A stretch of DNA of 64,000 bases, from contig NZ_JAMHIW010000006.1 in the NCBI RefSeq assembly GCF_023896955.1, positions 1 to 64,000 of the forward strand. Direction: 5' to 3'. The position numbers and the translations under genes are program-made. Shown one piece after another: positions 43,164-51,877 of the stretch (its first letter is position 1; each line of letters begins with the position of its first letter). Source of the stretch: Micromonospora sp. RHAY321. Lineage in GTDB: Bacteria > Actinomycetota > Actinomycetes > Mycobacteriales > Micromonosporaceae. The notes under the pieces are model-generated. The model was given only the letters and a program-made list of their open reading frames with translations. It had not been told where the DNA came from and searched no databases.

Positions 43164-43997
43164 TCAGCCGAGCACGAAGCGGGGCTCGCCGTCCGGCGGG
43201 AGGTCCAGGCGTGGGGTGATCGGGGTGGCGGCGTCCCGCTCGGCAGCCGCCTGCGCCATTCCCGCCAGATCACCGGCCGCCGCCACCTGGGCCAGCGTCA
43301 CGAGGGTGGGCGGCAGCATGGTCAGCTCGCCCGCCTTGGCACGGGCCAGCGCGTCCGCCGGCCGGATCCACAGGGTGTGGTCGGCCTCGCCGGAGACGTC
43401 CCGGGTCCGCTGCCCCTCCGGCAGCAGGGCGACGAAGAAGTACGTGTCGAAGCGGCGTGGCTCGAACTCGGGAGTGATCCACCGGCTCCACGGCAGCAGC
43501 AGGTCAGACCGAAGGGTGAGCTGGCGGTCGGCGAGCAGGGCGGCGAAGCCGAGCCGGCGCCCCTCCAGGTCCTGCCGGGCGGCCTCCCAGTCGTCGCCGC
43601 TGACGTCGCCCACCACCGTCGCCGGGTCCGGGCCGGCGAGCAGCACGCCGGCCTCCTCGAAGACCTCCCGGGCGGCGGCGCAGACCACCGCCTGGGCGGC
43701 ATCCGGGGCCACCCCGAGCCGGCCGGCCCACTCGCTCGGCACCGGGCCGGCCCAGTCCAGGTGCGCCTCGGAGTCGGAGCGGTCCACCCCGCCGCCGGGG
43801 AAGGCGTACATCCCGCCGAAGGTCATCGCGGCGACCCGGCGGATGACGTACACCTCGAAGTCGGCGCCGGTCGGACGCAGCAGCAGCACGGTGGCCGCGA
43901 CCCGCGGCACCGCCGGGGTGCCACCCTCGGCCTGGAACCGGCGGGCGTGCTCGACCAGGGCGGCGGGGGCGGCGAAGCCGTCGCTGTCGATCGTCAT
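43164..43997 (-). CDS. NUDIX hydrolase (NUDT19-like)
   Basis: 277-residue hydrolase with a split NUDIX box: FPGGGVDRSDSEAHLDWAGP, then AAAREVFEEAGVLLAG about 45 residues later, an insert typical of the NUDT19/CoA-diphosphatase-like group. It would cleave a nucleoside diphosphate linked to another group; CoA or nucleotide sugars are possible. ATG 43997 has TAGGCT 6 nt upstream (leaderless). The gene converges on pstB and is divergent from the oxidoreductase. Confidence 0.88.
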   Translation of the reverse strand: MTIDSDGFAAPAALVEHARRFQAEGGTPAVPRVAATVLLLRPTGADFEVYVIRRVAAMTFGGMYAFPGGGVDRSDSEAHLDWAGPVPSEWAGRLGVAPDAAQAVVCAAAREVFEEAGVLLAGPDPATVVGDVSGDDWEAARQDLEGRRLGFAALLADRQLTLRSDLLLPWSRWITPEFEPRRFDTYFFVALLPEGQRTRDVSGEADHTLWIRPADALARAKAGELTMLPPTLVTLAQVAAAGDLAGMAQAAAERDAATPITPRLDLPPDGEPRFVLG

Positions 43998-44186
43998 GCC
44001 GCGAGCCTAGTTCCCTCGACCGGGGGGCCGGCTGGTGTGCCGGGCACCTCCGCTCGGCCGCCCGACCACACCCAACCGCGTGCGCAGGCGTGGCGGACAA
44101 CCGAGCGGCACAGCGGTCCGGCGGATGAGCCCTCGGGCGACGGGCCGGGCAGCGGGCGGTTCACCTGGCTCGGCTAGCGTGCCGGC

Positions 44187-45155
44187 ATGACTCGTTGGGG
44201 CATCCTGGCCACCGGCCACATCGCCAGCCGTTTCGCCGAAGACCTCCGGCTGGTGCCGGACGCCGAACTGGTCGCGGTCGGCTCCCGCGCCGCCGACAGC
44301 GCGCAGCGCTTCGCCGACAAGCACGGCGCGAAGCGCGCGTACGGCTCGTGGGTGGAGCTGGCGGCCGATCCCGAGGTCGACGTGATCTACGTGGCCACCC
44401 CGCACGCCGCGCACTACGAGGCGGCGATGACGTGCCTGACCGCCGGGCGTGCCGTGCTGCTGGAGAAGCCGTTCACCCTCGACCTGGCCACCAGCACCGA
44501 GGTGGTGGACACCGCCCGGGCGGCCGGGGTCTTCCTCATGGAGGCCATGTGGATGCGGACGAACCCGATGATCCGGCAGGTGGCGCAGCTGATCGCGGAC
44601 GGGGCGATCGGCACGGTGAGCAGCGTCCGGGCCGATTTCGGGGTGTCCGGGCCGTTCCCGCCGGAGCACCGGATGCGCAACGCGGCGCTGGGCGGGGGCG
44701 CCCTGCTCGACCTGGGGATCTACCCGATCAGCCTGGCCCACCTGCTGCTCGGCGTGCCGCAGCACATCCGCTCCTGGGCGCAGCTCGGCCCGGAGGGGAC
44801 GGACGAGAACACCGGCATGCTGTTCGGCTACGACACCGGAGCGCTGGCAACCCTGAGCTGCGGCATGGTCGGGTTGAGCGGGCAGACCGCCTCGATCACG
44901 GGCACCACCGGGCGGATCGACCTGCCGGAGCCGTTCTTCCGGCCAGGTTCCGTGACCCTGCACCGGGACGGCGCGGAGCCGGAGACGATCGTCACCGACG
45001 GGGCCGGCAACGGCTACCAGTACGAGGCGATCGAGGTGCAGCGCTGCCTGGCCGCCGGGCTGACCGAGAGCCCGCTGGTGCCGCACACCACCACGCTTGA
45101 GGTGATGGCCCTGCTGGACGCCGTCCGTGAGCAGATCGGCGTGCGGTACATCTGA
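44187..45155 (+). CDS. Gfo/Idh/MocA-family oxidoreductase
   Basis: 322-residue NAD(P)-dependent enzyme. The dinucleotide fold opens WGILATGHIASRFAEDL, EKPF is present in LLEKPFTLDL near residue 93, and a C-terminal substrate-binding domain follows with GGALLDLGIYPISLAHLLLG. It oxidises or reduces a sugar-like hydroxyl; the substrate is unknown. ATG 44187 is preceded by TAGCGT plus 6 nt, suggesting leaderless expression. Confidence 0.9.
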   Translation: MTRWGILATGHIASRFAEDLRLVPDAELVAVGSRAADSAQRFADKHGAKRAYGSWVELAADPEVDVIYVATPHAAHYEAAMTCLTAGRAVLLEKPFTLDLATSTEVVDTARAAGVFLMEAMWMRTNPMIRQVAQLIADGAIGTVSSVRADFGVSGPFPPEHRMRNAALGGGALLDLGIYPISLAHLLLGVPQHIRSWAQLGPEGTDENTGMLFGYDTGALATLSCGMVGLSGQTASITGTTGRIDLPEPFFRPGSVTLHRDGAEPETIVTDGAGNGYQYEAIEVQRCLAAGLTESPLVPHTTTLEVMALLDAVREQIGVRYI

Positions 45156-45168
45156 GGCCGGTTGGCGA

Positions 45169-45208
45169 ACGGCCCCGGCCACCGCGGTCACGCGGGAGCC
45201 GGGGCCGT
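45169..45208. terminator. Bidirectional hairpin between oxidoreductase and pit genes
   Basis: ACGGCCCCGGC at 45169-45179 is matched exactly at 45198-45208, an 11-bp stem with an 18-nt loop between two convergent genes. It can end both transcripts. Confidence 0.7.
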
Positions 45209-45225
45209 CGACGAGCCCGGTCGGG

Positions 45226-46239
45226 TCAGCCGAAGAGCGGCCGGACCAGCAGGTAGGTGACGCAGGCGATCAGCGCGGCGGCCGGGAACGTGATGATCCA
45301 GGCGATCACGATGTTGCCGGCGACGTTCCAGCGGACCGCGGAGAGCCGCTTGGTCGCGCCCACACCCATGATCGCCGACGTGATCGTGTGGGTGGTGGAG
45401 ATCGGCGCCTTGAGCACCAGGGCGTTGAAGTAGAGCACCGCGCTGGCGACCGTCTCGGCGGCGAAGCCCTCCGGCGGCCCCAGGTCGATGATCTTGCGCC
45501 CGAGGGTCCGGATGATCCGCCAACCGCCGGCGTACGTGCCGAGGGCCAGCATGGTCGCCGAGGTCCAGAACACCCAGCCGGGGATGTGGGTCTTGCTCTC
45601 CTGGAAACCGCCGGTGTAGAGCGCCAGCACCACGATGCCCATGGTCTTCGCGGCGTCCTGCATGCCGTGGCCGACCGACATGGCGGCCGCCGAGGCGGTC
45701 TGCGCCCAGCGGAAGCCCCTGTTGAGCTTGCCCGGCTGACCCTTCCGGAACAGCCAGAGGATGGCCAGCATCAGCAGGTAACCGAGGGTGAGGCCGACGA
45801 TGGGCGACAGCACCATCGGCAGCAGCACCTTCACGCCGATGTTGCCCCACTGCACGATGCCGCCAGCGGAGAGCAGGGTCGCGCCGACCAGGCCGCCGAA
45901 GAGCGCGTGCGAGGACGACGAGGGCAGACCGAAGTACCAGGTGATCAGGTTCCAGGCGATGGCGCCGAGCACCCCGGCGAAGACCACGCCGAGACTGCTC
46001 ACGCCGGTGGGCAGGGTGACCAGGCCGTCGCCGACGGTCTTGGCCACTCCGGCGCCGAAGTGGGCACCGATGAAGTTGCCGACCGCGGCGAGGAGCAGGG
46101 CGATCCGGGGTGTCAGCGCCCGGGTGGAGACGCTGGTCGCGATCGCGTTGGCGGCGTCGTGGAAGCCGTTGGTGTAGTCGAACGCCAGGGCTACCCCGAT
46201 CACCGCCAGCACGGCGATGAGTTCGGGTGTCACAGTCAC
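45226..46239 (-). CDS. pit: PiT-family low-affinity phosphate transporter
   Basis: 337-residue inner-membrane phosphate permease driven by ion gradient. Two inverted PiT signature regions are visible: FDYTNGFHDAANAIATSVST near residue 20 and ISTTHTITSAIMGVGATKR near residue 295, with many helices between. GTG 46239 is 4 nt after the DUF47 stop, with AAGGAG about 10 nt upstream. DUF47 and pit are co-transcribed. It should work when phosphate is plentiful, complementing Pst. Confidence 0.92.
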   Translation of the reverse strand: MTVTPELIAVLAVIGVALAFDYTNGFHDAANAIATSVSTRALTPRIALLLAAVGNFIGAHFGAGVAKTVGDGLVTLPTGVSSLGVVFAGVLGAIAWNLITWYFGLPSSSSHALFGGLVGATLLSAGGIVQWGNIGVKVLLPMVLSPIVGLTLGYLLMLAILWLFRKGQPGKLNRGFRWAQTASAAAMSVGHGMQDAAKTMGIVVLALYTGGFQESKTHIPGWVFWTSATMLALGTYAGGWRIIRTLGRKIIDLGPPEGFAAETVASAVLYFNALVLKAPISTTHTITSAIMGVGATKRLSAVRWNVAGNIVIAWIITFPAAALIACVTYLLVRPLFG

Positions 46240-46243
46240 AGGA

Positions 46244-46870
46244 TCAGGACTCCTTGACCGCGATGGTCTCGACCGTGTTCGCCACGTGCTCGAAGGCGTC
46301 ACAGGCGGCCTCCAGCTCGTCGGCGACCTCCTTCATCTTCAGCACCGTCAACGCGTCGTACTCGCCGGAGAAGAGGCGCACGAGCAACTGCCGGTTGATC
46401 CGGTCGCCCTCGTTCTCCAGCCGGTTGCACTCGATCCAGTAGTCCTCGAGGTCCTTCATCGACTTCAGGCGCGGCATCGCGTCGGCGGTCAGCTTGGCCT
46501 GCTGGTCGAGCACGTTCACCATCTCGTGCAGCTCCCGGGGCAGCGCCGGCAGCTCGGTCAGCCCGTACAGGTAGAGCAGGTCGCCGACCGCCTCCAGGTG
46601 GTCCATCACGTCGTCCAGCAGCGAGCCGAGCCGGTAGATGTCCTCCCGGTCAAACGGCGTGATGAACGTAGAGTTGATCTTCTTGTACAGCTCGTGCGTG
46701 ATCTGGTCGCTGTCGTGCTCGACCTCGGTCAGCCGCTCGCTGACCGACTGCACGTCGACGCCGGGCAGGGCCAGCTCGTTCAGCAGGGCGGTGCCCCGGA
46801 CCAGGTTCTGCGCGGCCCTGGTGAAGAGCTCGTAGAAGGCGCCCTCGGTGGGGCGGAAGGAAAACTTCAC
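46244..46870 (-). CDS. DUF47/PhoU-like accessory protein of the Pit transporter
   Basis: 208-residue all-helical protein of DUF47 (PhoU-related), MKFSFRPTEGAFYELF at the start, then HDSDQITHELYKKINSTFIT and EHVANTVETIAVKES at the end. Such proteins normally lie next to pit and adjust its activity. The acidic pairs (EVEHDSD, ENEGDR) resemble PhoU metal-binding motifs. GTG 46870 is likely. A possible -10 TAGCAT lies at 46938-46933, with a reverse-orientation PHO box further upstream. Confidence 0.9.
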   Translation of the reverse strand: MKFSFRPTEGAFYELFTRAAQNLVRGTALLNELALPGVDVQSVSERLTEVEHDSDQITHELYKKINSTFITPFDREDIYRLGSLLDDVMDHLEAVGDLLYLYGLTELPALPRELHEMVNVLDQQAKLTADAMPRLKSMKDLEDYWIECNRLENEGDRINRQLLVRLFSGEYDALTVLKMKEVADELEAACDAFEHVANTVETIAVKES

Positions 46871-46986
46871 AGCACAGACCTCGTCGCGTCGGTGGAAGGG
46901 TGGCGGCGCCCGTGGGGGTACCCGCCCGGTGAATGCTAGGAAACGGCGGAACAGCGAATTCGTCGGCCCACCCCTGGTCGGGCCTC

Positions 46987-47019
46987 ATTCACCGTTCGTT
47001 CACCTGCCGTTCATCTCGG
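46987..47019 (+). promoter_or_regulatory. PHO box (three 11-bp direct repeats) over the ppk2 stop codon
   Basis: ATTCACCGTTC, GTTCACCTGCC and GTTCATCTCGG follow each other in exact 11-bp steps. They read on the plus strand, opposite to both neighbours (ppk2 and DUF47-pit, minus). The repeats overlap the last two codons of ppk2 (ends MNGR-stop). The likely role is PhoP control of DUF47-pit, whose start is 117 bp away; direction of effect is unknown. Confidence 0.75.
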
Positions 47020-47941
47020 GCGTCCCATCCGCCCCCACGCCCCCAGCACACAGCCGCTCCCGCTCGTGCGCCACGTCGAAATCGGCAGCCGGATACCCCA
47101 GATCAAGCGTGTCGAACGTCTCTCGCAGCAGGTGGGCCACCGCCCAGTCCCGGTACCACTTGCGGTCCGCCGGCACCACGAACCAGGGTGCGGCGTCCGT
47201 GCCGCACCGGCTCAGCGCCTCGGCGTACGCGGCCTGGTAGTCGTCCCACCGGGCCCGGGAGTCGACGTCCGACGGGTTGTACTTCCAGTGCTTGCGGGGA
47301 TCGGTGAGCCGCTCCAGCAGCCGCTCGCCCTGCTCGGCGTAGGAGATGTGCAGCATCACCTTGACCAGGGTCACGCCGTCCTCGACCAGCTCACGCTCGA
47401 AAGAGTTGATCTCGTCGTAGCGGGCCCGCCACGTGGTCTCCGGCACCAGCGAGCCGACCCGGGCGATCAGCACGTCCTCGTAGTGCGAACGGTTGAACAT
47501 CCCCACGTACCCCGGCGGCGGCAGCGACCGGCGGATCCGCCACAGGAAGTCGTGCCGCAGCTCCTCGGGGGTCGGCGGGCCGAACGAGCGGATGTGCAGG
47601 CCCAGCGGGTTCATCGCGCCCGCCACCCGCTTGATCGTGCCGTCCTTGCCGCCGCAGTCCATCGCCTGGAGCACCAGCAGCACCCGGCGCGCCGGCCGGC
47701 CCGACCCGGCCTTGGCCATCGCGAAGAGCATCTCCTGCTGCCGGCCCAACTCGCCGCCGACCAGCTCCACCTGCTCACGGGCCCAGGCCTTGCGCTGCTC
47801 CCCGGTCACCTCCACGTCGGGCAGACCGGGCGTGGACCGCGGGCCGATCGCGCCGAGATCCACCGGTGCGGTGACCCGCAGCAACTCCCGCACGGAACCG
47901 CCGACCGGCGCCACGATCTGCGCTTGCTCGGGTTCGCTCAT
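47000..47941 (-). CDS. PPK2-family polyphosphate kinase
   Basis: 313-residue enzyme that phosphorylates a nucleotide using polyphosphate. Walker A-like MDCGGKDGTIKRVAGAMNP lies near residue 93, with family elements SFGPPTPEELRHDFLWRI, NRSHYEDVLI and the lid-region GVTLVKVMLHIS. Which nucleotide (ADP, AMP or GDP) is used cannot be read. ATG 47941 has GATGAT 6 nt before it, possibly a leaderless start. Linkage with phosphate uptake makes a phosphate-storage role clear. Confidence 0.92.
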   Translation of the reverse strand: MSEPEQAQIVAPVGGSVRELLRVTAPVDLGAIGPRSTPGLPDVEVTGEQRKAWAREQVELVGGELGRQQEMLFAMAKAGSGRPARRVLLVLQAMDCGGKDGTIKRVAGAMNPLGLHIRSFGPPTPEELRHDFLWRIRRSLPPPGYVGMFNRSHYEDVLIARVGSLVPETTWRARYDEINSFERELVEDGVTLVKVMLHISYAEQGERLLERLTDPRKHWKYNPSDVDSRARWDDYQAAYAEALSRCGTDAAPWFVVPADRKWYRDWAVAHLLRETFDTLDLGYPAADFDVAHERERLCAGGVGADGTPEMNGR

Positions 47942-48085
47942 CCTCGGATCATCACCCACCCGCGGACCATCCGCCCGCCGAGCGCCCTCCGCGACGGGCC
48001 GGCTGTCACGTTCGGGGCAACCGGCGCGTCCAGTTGGCAGGAGGATGTACGCCGGGACGGTGCCGGCCGGGAAGGATGGTGGGTC

Positions 48086-49051
48086 GTGCGGGACCTGGCG
48101 ACGGAGTTCGAGGCCGAACGGGGCCGCCTGCTCGCGGTGGCCCACCGGATGCTGGGCAGCCGCAGCGAGGCCGAGGACGCGGTGCAGGAGACCTGGCTGC
48201 GCTACGCCGGCGCCCTCGCCGACCCGGCGGCCCGCGCCGAGATCCGCGAGCTGTCCGCCTGGCTGACCACCGCCTGCGCCCGCATCTGCCTGGACGTGCT
48301 GCGCTCGGCCCGGGTCCGCCGGGAGGCGTACCCCGGGGAGTGGCTGCCGGAGCCGGTGGTGAGCCCGCTGGGCACCGCACCGCCGACCGACGGGTACGCC
48401 CCCGACCCCGCGGAGCGGGCCGTACGCACCGACCAGCTCGGCACCGCGCTGCTGGTGGTGCTGGAGCAGCTCGCCCCGGAGCAGCGGGTCGCCTTCGTGC
48501 TGCACGACGTGTTCGCGGTGCCGTTCGCCCGGGTCGCCGACGTGCTCGGCACCACCGAGGTGGCCGCCCGGCAGCTCGCCTCCCGGGCACGGCGGGCGGT
48601 CACCGCACCGGACCTGCCCCGGCACACCGCCGACGCGGCCGAACAGCGCCGGGTGCTCCAGGCGTTCGTCGCCGCCACCGAGTCCGGTGAGCTGGACCCG
48701 CTGCTCCGCGTGCTCGCACCGGACGTGGTCTTCATCGGCGACTCGGGCGGGCACTTCCCGGCCGCCCGCCGGCCGGTGGTCGGCGCCGACAAGGTGGGCC
48801 GCTTCGCGCTCGGCCTGTTCGGCCGGGCCGGCCGGTACGCCCAGCGGGTGCTGGCCCGACCGGTGCTGGTCGACGGCGTGCTCGGCCTTCAACTGGAGAC
48901 GGTGTACACCGACGGCCGGCCGATCCGCATGGTGACCTCGTTCGCCGTCGACCAGGGCCGGATCACCGGCCTGTTCAACCAGCTCAACCCGGAGAAGCTG
49001 ACCGACGTGCCGCCGCTGGGCGACGACGACCCGTGGCCGCCCCGCTGGTGA
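48086..49051 (+). CDS. ECF sigma factor with SnoaL-like domain (ECF41/SigJ type)
   Basis: 321-residue sigma factor. Region 2 reads EFEAERGRLLAVAHRMLGS and EDAVQETWLRYAG, region 4 LEQLAPEQRVAFVLHDVFAV and VADVLGTTEVAARQLASRAR. The last 110 residues are a SnoaL-like domain (RVLQAFVAATESGELDPLL), which in ECF41 members controls sigma activity instead of a separate anti-sigma. GTG 48086 follows GAAGGA by 9 nt. The usual carboxymuconolactone decarboxylase or oxidoreductase partner is not beside it. Confidence 0.9.
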   Translation: MRDLATEFEAERGRLLAVAHRMLGSRSEAEDAVQETWLRYAGALADPAARAEIRELSAWLTTACARICLDVLRSARVRREAYPGEWLPEPVVSPLGTAPPTDGYAPDPAERAVRTDQLGTALLVVLEQLAPEQRVAFVLHDVFAVPFARVADVLGTTEVAARQLASRARRAVTAPDLPRHTADAAEQRRVLQAFVAATESGELDPLLRVLAPDVVFIGDSGGHFPAARRPVVGADKVGRFALGLFGRAGRYAQRVLARPVLVDGVLGLQLETVYTDGRPIRMVTSFAVDQGRITGLFNQLNPEKLTDVPPLGDDDPWPPRW

Positions 49052-49073
49052 GCCGGCCCGGGGCCGCGCGGGC

Positions 49074-49580
49074 TCAGACCACCAGGGCCAGCCACTTGCG
49101 GTACGAGGTGGCGAACGGCTCGGTGCCGTCGCCGAGCGCGCCGTACAGCCAGCGGGCCGCCGCCTCGGCTTCGACCACCACGTCCTCCGGGTAGCCGTAC
49201 CGCACCCGGTGCTCGGCGAACTCGTCCTCGTCGAGCAGCTCCACCAGGCCGGTGGCCCGACGCCGCACCACGTCCAGGTCCAGGTCGATGAGGTGGACCG
49301 TGTCGTCGGACTCCCAGCGGGCCGGAGTGGCGATGTCGCAGTAGACCTCGCTGGTGCGCGGCGGCGGGTTGAACATCCCCGTCCACCAGGCGTGGTGCGG
49401 CACCAGCAGGACGAACGGGATCTTCTCCACCGACGGGCGGCCGTGGTAGACCGACTCGGTGCCGGCGGGGACGCCGAGCCAGATGCCGAGGTCGTCCTCG
49501 GCGAGCCGGCGGGCCGGGTAGTCACGGTGGGCGCTGCCGTCGTACTTGCGGTAGATCACTCGGACCACGTCGCTCGGCAT
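49074..49580 (-). CDS. DUF402 protein
   Basis: 168-residue protein of family DUF402, RNA-associated nucleoside-phosphatase-like barrel. Visible pattern: YRKYDGSAHRDYPAR, PHHAWWTGMFNPPP, VHLIDLDLDVVRR with Asp residues that could bind metal, and EHRVRYGYPEDVV. Some homologues hydrolyse nucleoside triphosphates; substrate here unknown. ATG 49580 is preceded by TAGGGT plus 7 nt, and an in-frame GTG 9 bp upstream lies in the hexamer. It is divergent from dinG. Confidence 0.87.
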   Translation of the reverse strand: MPSDVVRVIYRKYDGSAHRDYPARRLAEDDLGIWLGVPAGTESVYHGRPSVEKIPFVLLVPHHAWWTGMFNPPPRTSEVYCDIATPARWESDDTVHLIDLDLDVVRRRATGLVELLDEDEFAEHRVRYGYPEDVVVEAEAAARWLYGALGDGTEPFATSYRKWLALVV

Positions 49581-49725
49581 GATTCGCACCCTAACCGATA
49601 CTGCCCACGCGTCGTAGCGCGGCCGTAACGGGACGGCGTGGACCGACCGGGCGAGGAGCGACGGCGCCGCGCCACGCGGGCGGATGGGCGCAGCCGGTGT
49701 CGGGCGCGACGGGTACCGTCGCACG

Positions 49726-51873
49726 GTGACTCCGCCCCGCACCGCCACCGGTTCCGCCACCCCGTCGGCCCGTGGCGGCAGCCGGCGGCGGGGTGCCCGG
49801 CCCAGCGGCACGGAGCTTCTCGCGGCGGCGGTCGGCGCGGTGCCCGGCGGCGCGGCGCGCCCCGGCCAGCAGCAGATGACCACGGCCATCGAGGAGTGCG
49901 TCACCAGCGGCGAGCACCTGCTCGTCCAGGCGGGCACCGGCACCGGCAAGTCGCTGGCCTACCTCGCGCCGGCGCTCACCGTGGACGGCCCGGTGGTGGT
50001 GTCCACCGCCACCCTGGCGTTGCAGTCCCAGCTCGTCGACCACGACCTGCCCCGGCTGGCCGACGCGGTCGAGCCGCTGCTCGGCCGCCGCCCCACCTTC
50101 GCGGTGCTCAAGGGCCGCCACCACTACCTCTGCCTGGCGCGACTGGACAACTCCACCGAGGAGGAACCGGAGGACACGCTCTTCGACGCCCCGGCCGCCC
50201 GCCCCGGCGGCGGGACGAAGTGGCTCGGCGAGGCGGGCCGGATCGGCAAGCAGATCGAGCGGCTGCGCGACTGGGCCGAGCGGACCGCCACCGGCGACCG
50301 GGACGAGCTGGACCCGGGCGTCGACGACCAGGCCTGGCGGCTGGTGTCGATGCCGGCCAGGGAGTGCGTCGGTGCGACCCGCTGCCCGTTCGGGGCGGAG
50401 TGCTTCGCCGAGGCGTCGCGGGCCCGGGCCCGCGAGGCCGACATCGTGGTGACCAACCACAGCCTGCTCGCCGTCGACATGCTGGCCGACCGGCACATCG
50501 TGCCGCCGCACAAGCTGCTCATCGTGGACGAGGCGCACGAGCTGGCCGACCGCGTCTCCTCGGCCGCGCAGGCGGAGCTGGTGCCGGAGTCGATCGACCG
50601 GTCCACCCGGCGGGCCCGCCCGTTGCTGCGTCCGGAGACCGCCGAGGCGCTCACCGCGGCCGGCGACGCCCTCGCGGTCGGGCTTGCCGAGGCGCCGGGC
50701 GGGCGGATCACCGCCGGGCTGCCGGGGCCGCTCCGCGAGGCGTGCACGCTGCTCGACGCGGCCACCCGCGCCGCGTTGGACGCGATCGGCGAGGTCAAGT
50801 CCGACGATCCCGACCCGGTCCGCAAGCAGCAGGCCAAGGCGGCGCTGGACGAGCTCTCCACGACCGCGCAGCGGCTGCTGGAGGAGGCCGACCACGACGT
50901 GGCCTGGGTGGAGAAGAACGACAGCGGTAGCCGCCGGGCTCTGGTGGTCGCGCCGTTGTCGGTGGCCGGCACCCTCGCCACCCACCTGTACGACGAGCGC
51001 ACCGTGGTCGCCACCTCGGCCACCCTGGCGCTCGGTGGCCGCTTCGACACGGTGGCCCGCGCCCTCGGGCTGGACGCCCCGCCGGTCCCGGCGTCCCCGG
51101 CCGCCGCCTCGCTGGCGGCCCGCACCGGCCCGGGTCGCCCGGCCGCCGAGACGCCGGGCCGCCGGCTGACCGACGTCGCCACCGTCCCGGCGACGGAAGG
51201 CCCGGGCTGGCGGTCGCTGGACGTGGGGTCGCCGTTCGACTACGCCCGGCAGGGCATCCTGTACGTCGCGGCCCACCTCCCCCGGCCCAGCGTCTCCGGG
51301 CTGCCCGAGGCGGCCGGAGAGGAGCTGCTCGCGCTGGTCGAGGCGCTCGGTGGGCGTACTCTCGGGCTCTTCTCGTCCCGGCGGGCGGCGCAGCAGGCGG
51401 CGGAGCTGCTGCGCGCGCGCACCGACCTGCCGGTGCTGTTGCAGGGTGAGGAGGCGTTGCCGCTGCTGGTCCGCCGGTTCCGTGAGGAGCGCGCCAGCTG
51501 CCTGTTCGGGGTGATGTCGCTCTGGCAGGGGGTGGACGTGCCGGGCGATGCCTGTCAGCTCGTGGTCATCGACCGGCTGCCCTTCCCACGGCCGGACGAG
51601 CCGCTGGCGGCGGCCCGCGCCGCCGCCGTGGACGCGGGCGGCGGCTCCGGCTTCGCCGCGGTGAGCGTGCCGATCGCGGCGGTGCGGCTGGCCCAGGGCG
51701 TGGGCCGGTTGATCCGGGCCACCGGTGACCGGGGCGTGGTCGCGGTGCTCGACTCCCGGTTGGAGACCGCCCGCGGCTACGGGCCTTTCCTGCGTCGCTC
51801 GCTGCCGCCGTTCTGGTACACGACCCGCCCCGAGGTGGCCCGCGGCGCGCTGCAACGCCTCGCGGGCTCCTGA
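49726..51873 (+). CDS. dinG: DinG/XPD-like ATP-dependent DNA helicase
   Basis: 715-residue superfamily 2 helicase. Walker A AGTGTGKSLAYL near residue 68, DEAH box (LIVDEAHELAD) near 265 and later motifs VVATSATLALGG, LFGVMSLWQGVDVPG and QGVGRLIRATGD. Cysteines in HYLCLAR and ECVGATRCPFGAECF form the expected Fe-S cluster site. It unwinds 5'-tailed DNA and helps repair or replication restart. GTG 49726 is preceded by TACCGT plus 6 nt, a leaderless start; a longer reading from 49684 would include the promoter. Confidence 0.92.
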   Translation: MTPPRTATGSATPSARGGSRRRGARPSGTELLAAAVGAVPGGAARPGQQQMTTAIEECVTSGEHLLVQAGTGTGKSLAYLAPALTVDGPVVVSTATLALQSQLVDHDLPRLADAVEPLLGRRPTFAVLKGRHHYLCLARLDNSTEEEPEDTLFDAPAARPGGGTKWLGEAGRIGKQIERLRDWAERTATGDRDELDPGVDDQAWRLVSMPARECVGATRCPFGAECFAEASRARAREADIVVTNHSLLAVDMLADRHIVPPHKLLIVDEAHELADRVSSAAQAELVPESIDRSTRRARPLLRPETAEALTAAGDALAVGLAEAPGGRITAGLPGPLREACTLLDAATRAALDAIGEVKSDDPDPVRKQQAKAALDELSTTAQRLLEEADHDVAWVEKNDSGSRRALVVAPLSVAGTLATHLYDERTVVATSATLALGGRFDTVARALGLDAPPVPASPAAASLAARTGPGRPAAETPGRRLTDVATVPATEGPGWRSLDVGSPFDYARQGILYVAAHLPRPSVSGLPEAAGEELLALVEALGGRTLGLFSSRRAAQQAAELLRARTDLPVLLQGEEALPLLVRRFREERASCLFGVMSLWQGVDVPGDACQLVVIDRLPFPRPDEPLAAARAAAVDAGGGSGFAAVSVPIAAVRLAQGVGRLIRATGDRGVVAVLDSRLETARGYGPFLRRSLPPFWYTTRPEVARGALQRLAGS

Positions 51874-51877
51874 CGGG

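Noticed and set aside
47942..49525. Long open frame extending ppk2 leftward to 841 residues on the minus strand
   Set aside because: The added part is Arg/Pro/Ala-rich, antisense to the sigma factor and DUF402 genes, and has no domain. The PPK2 family edge is at 47941.
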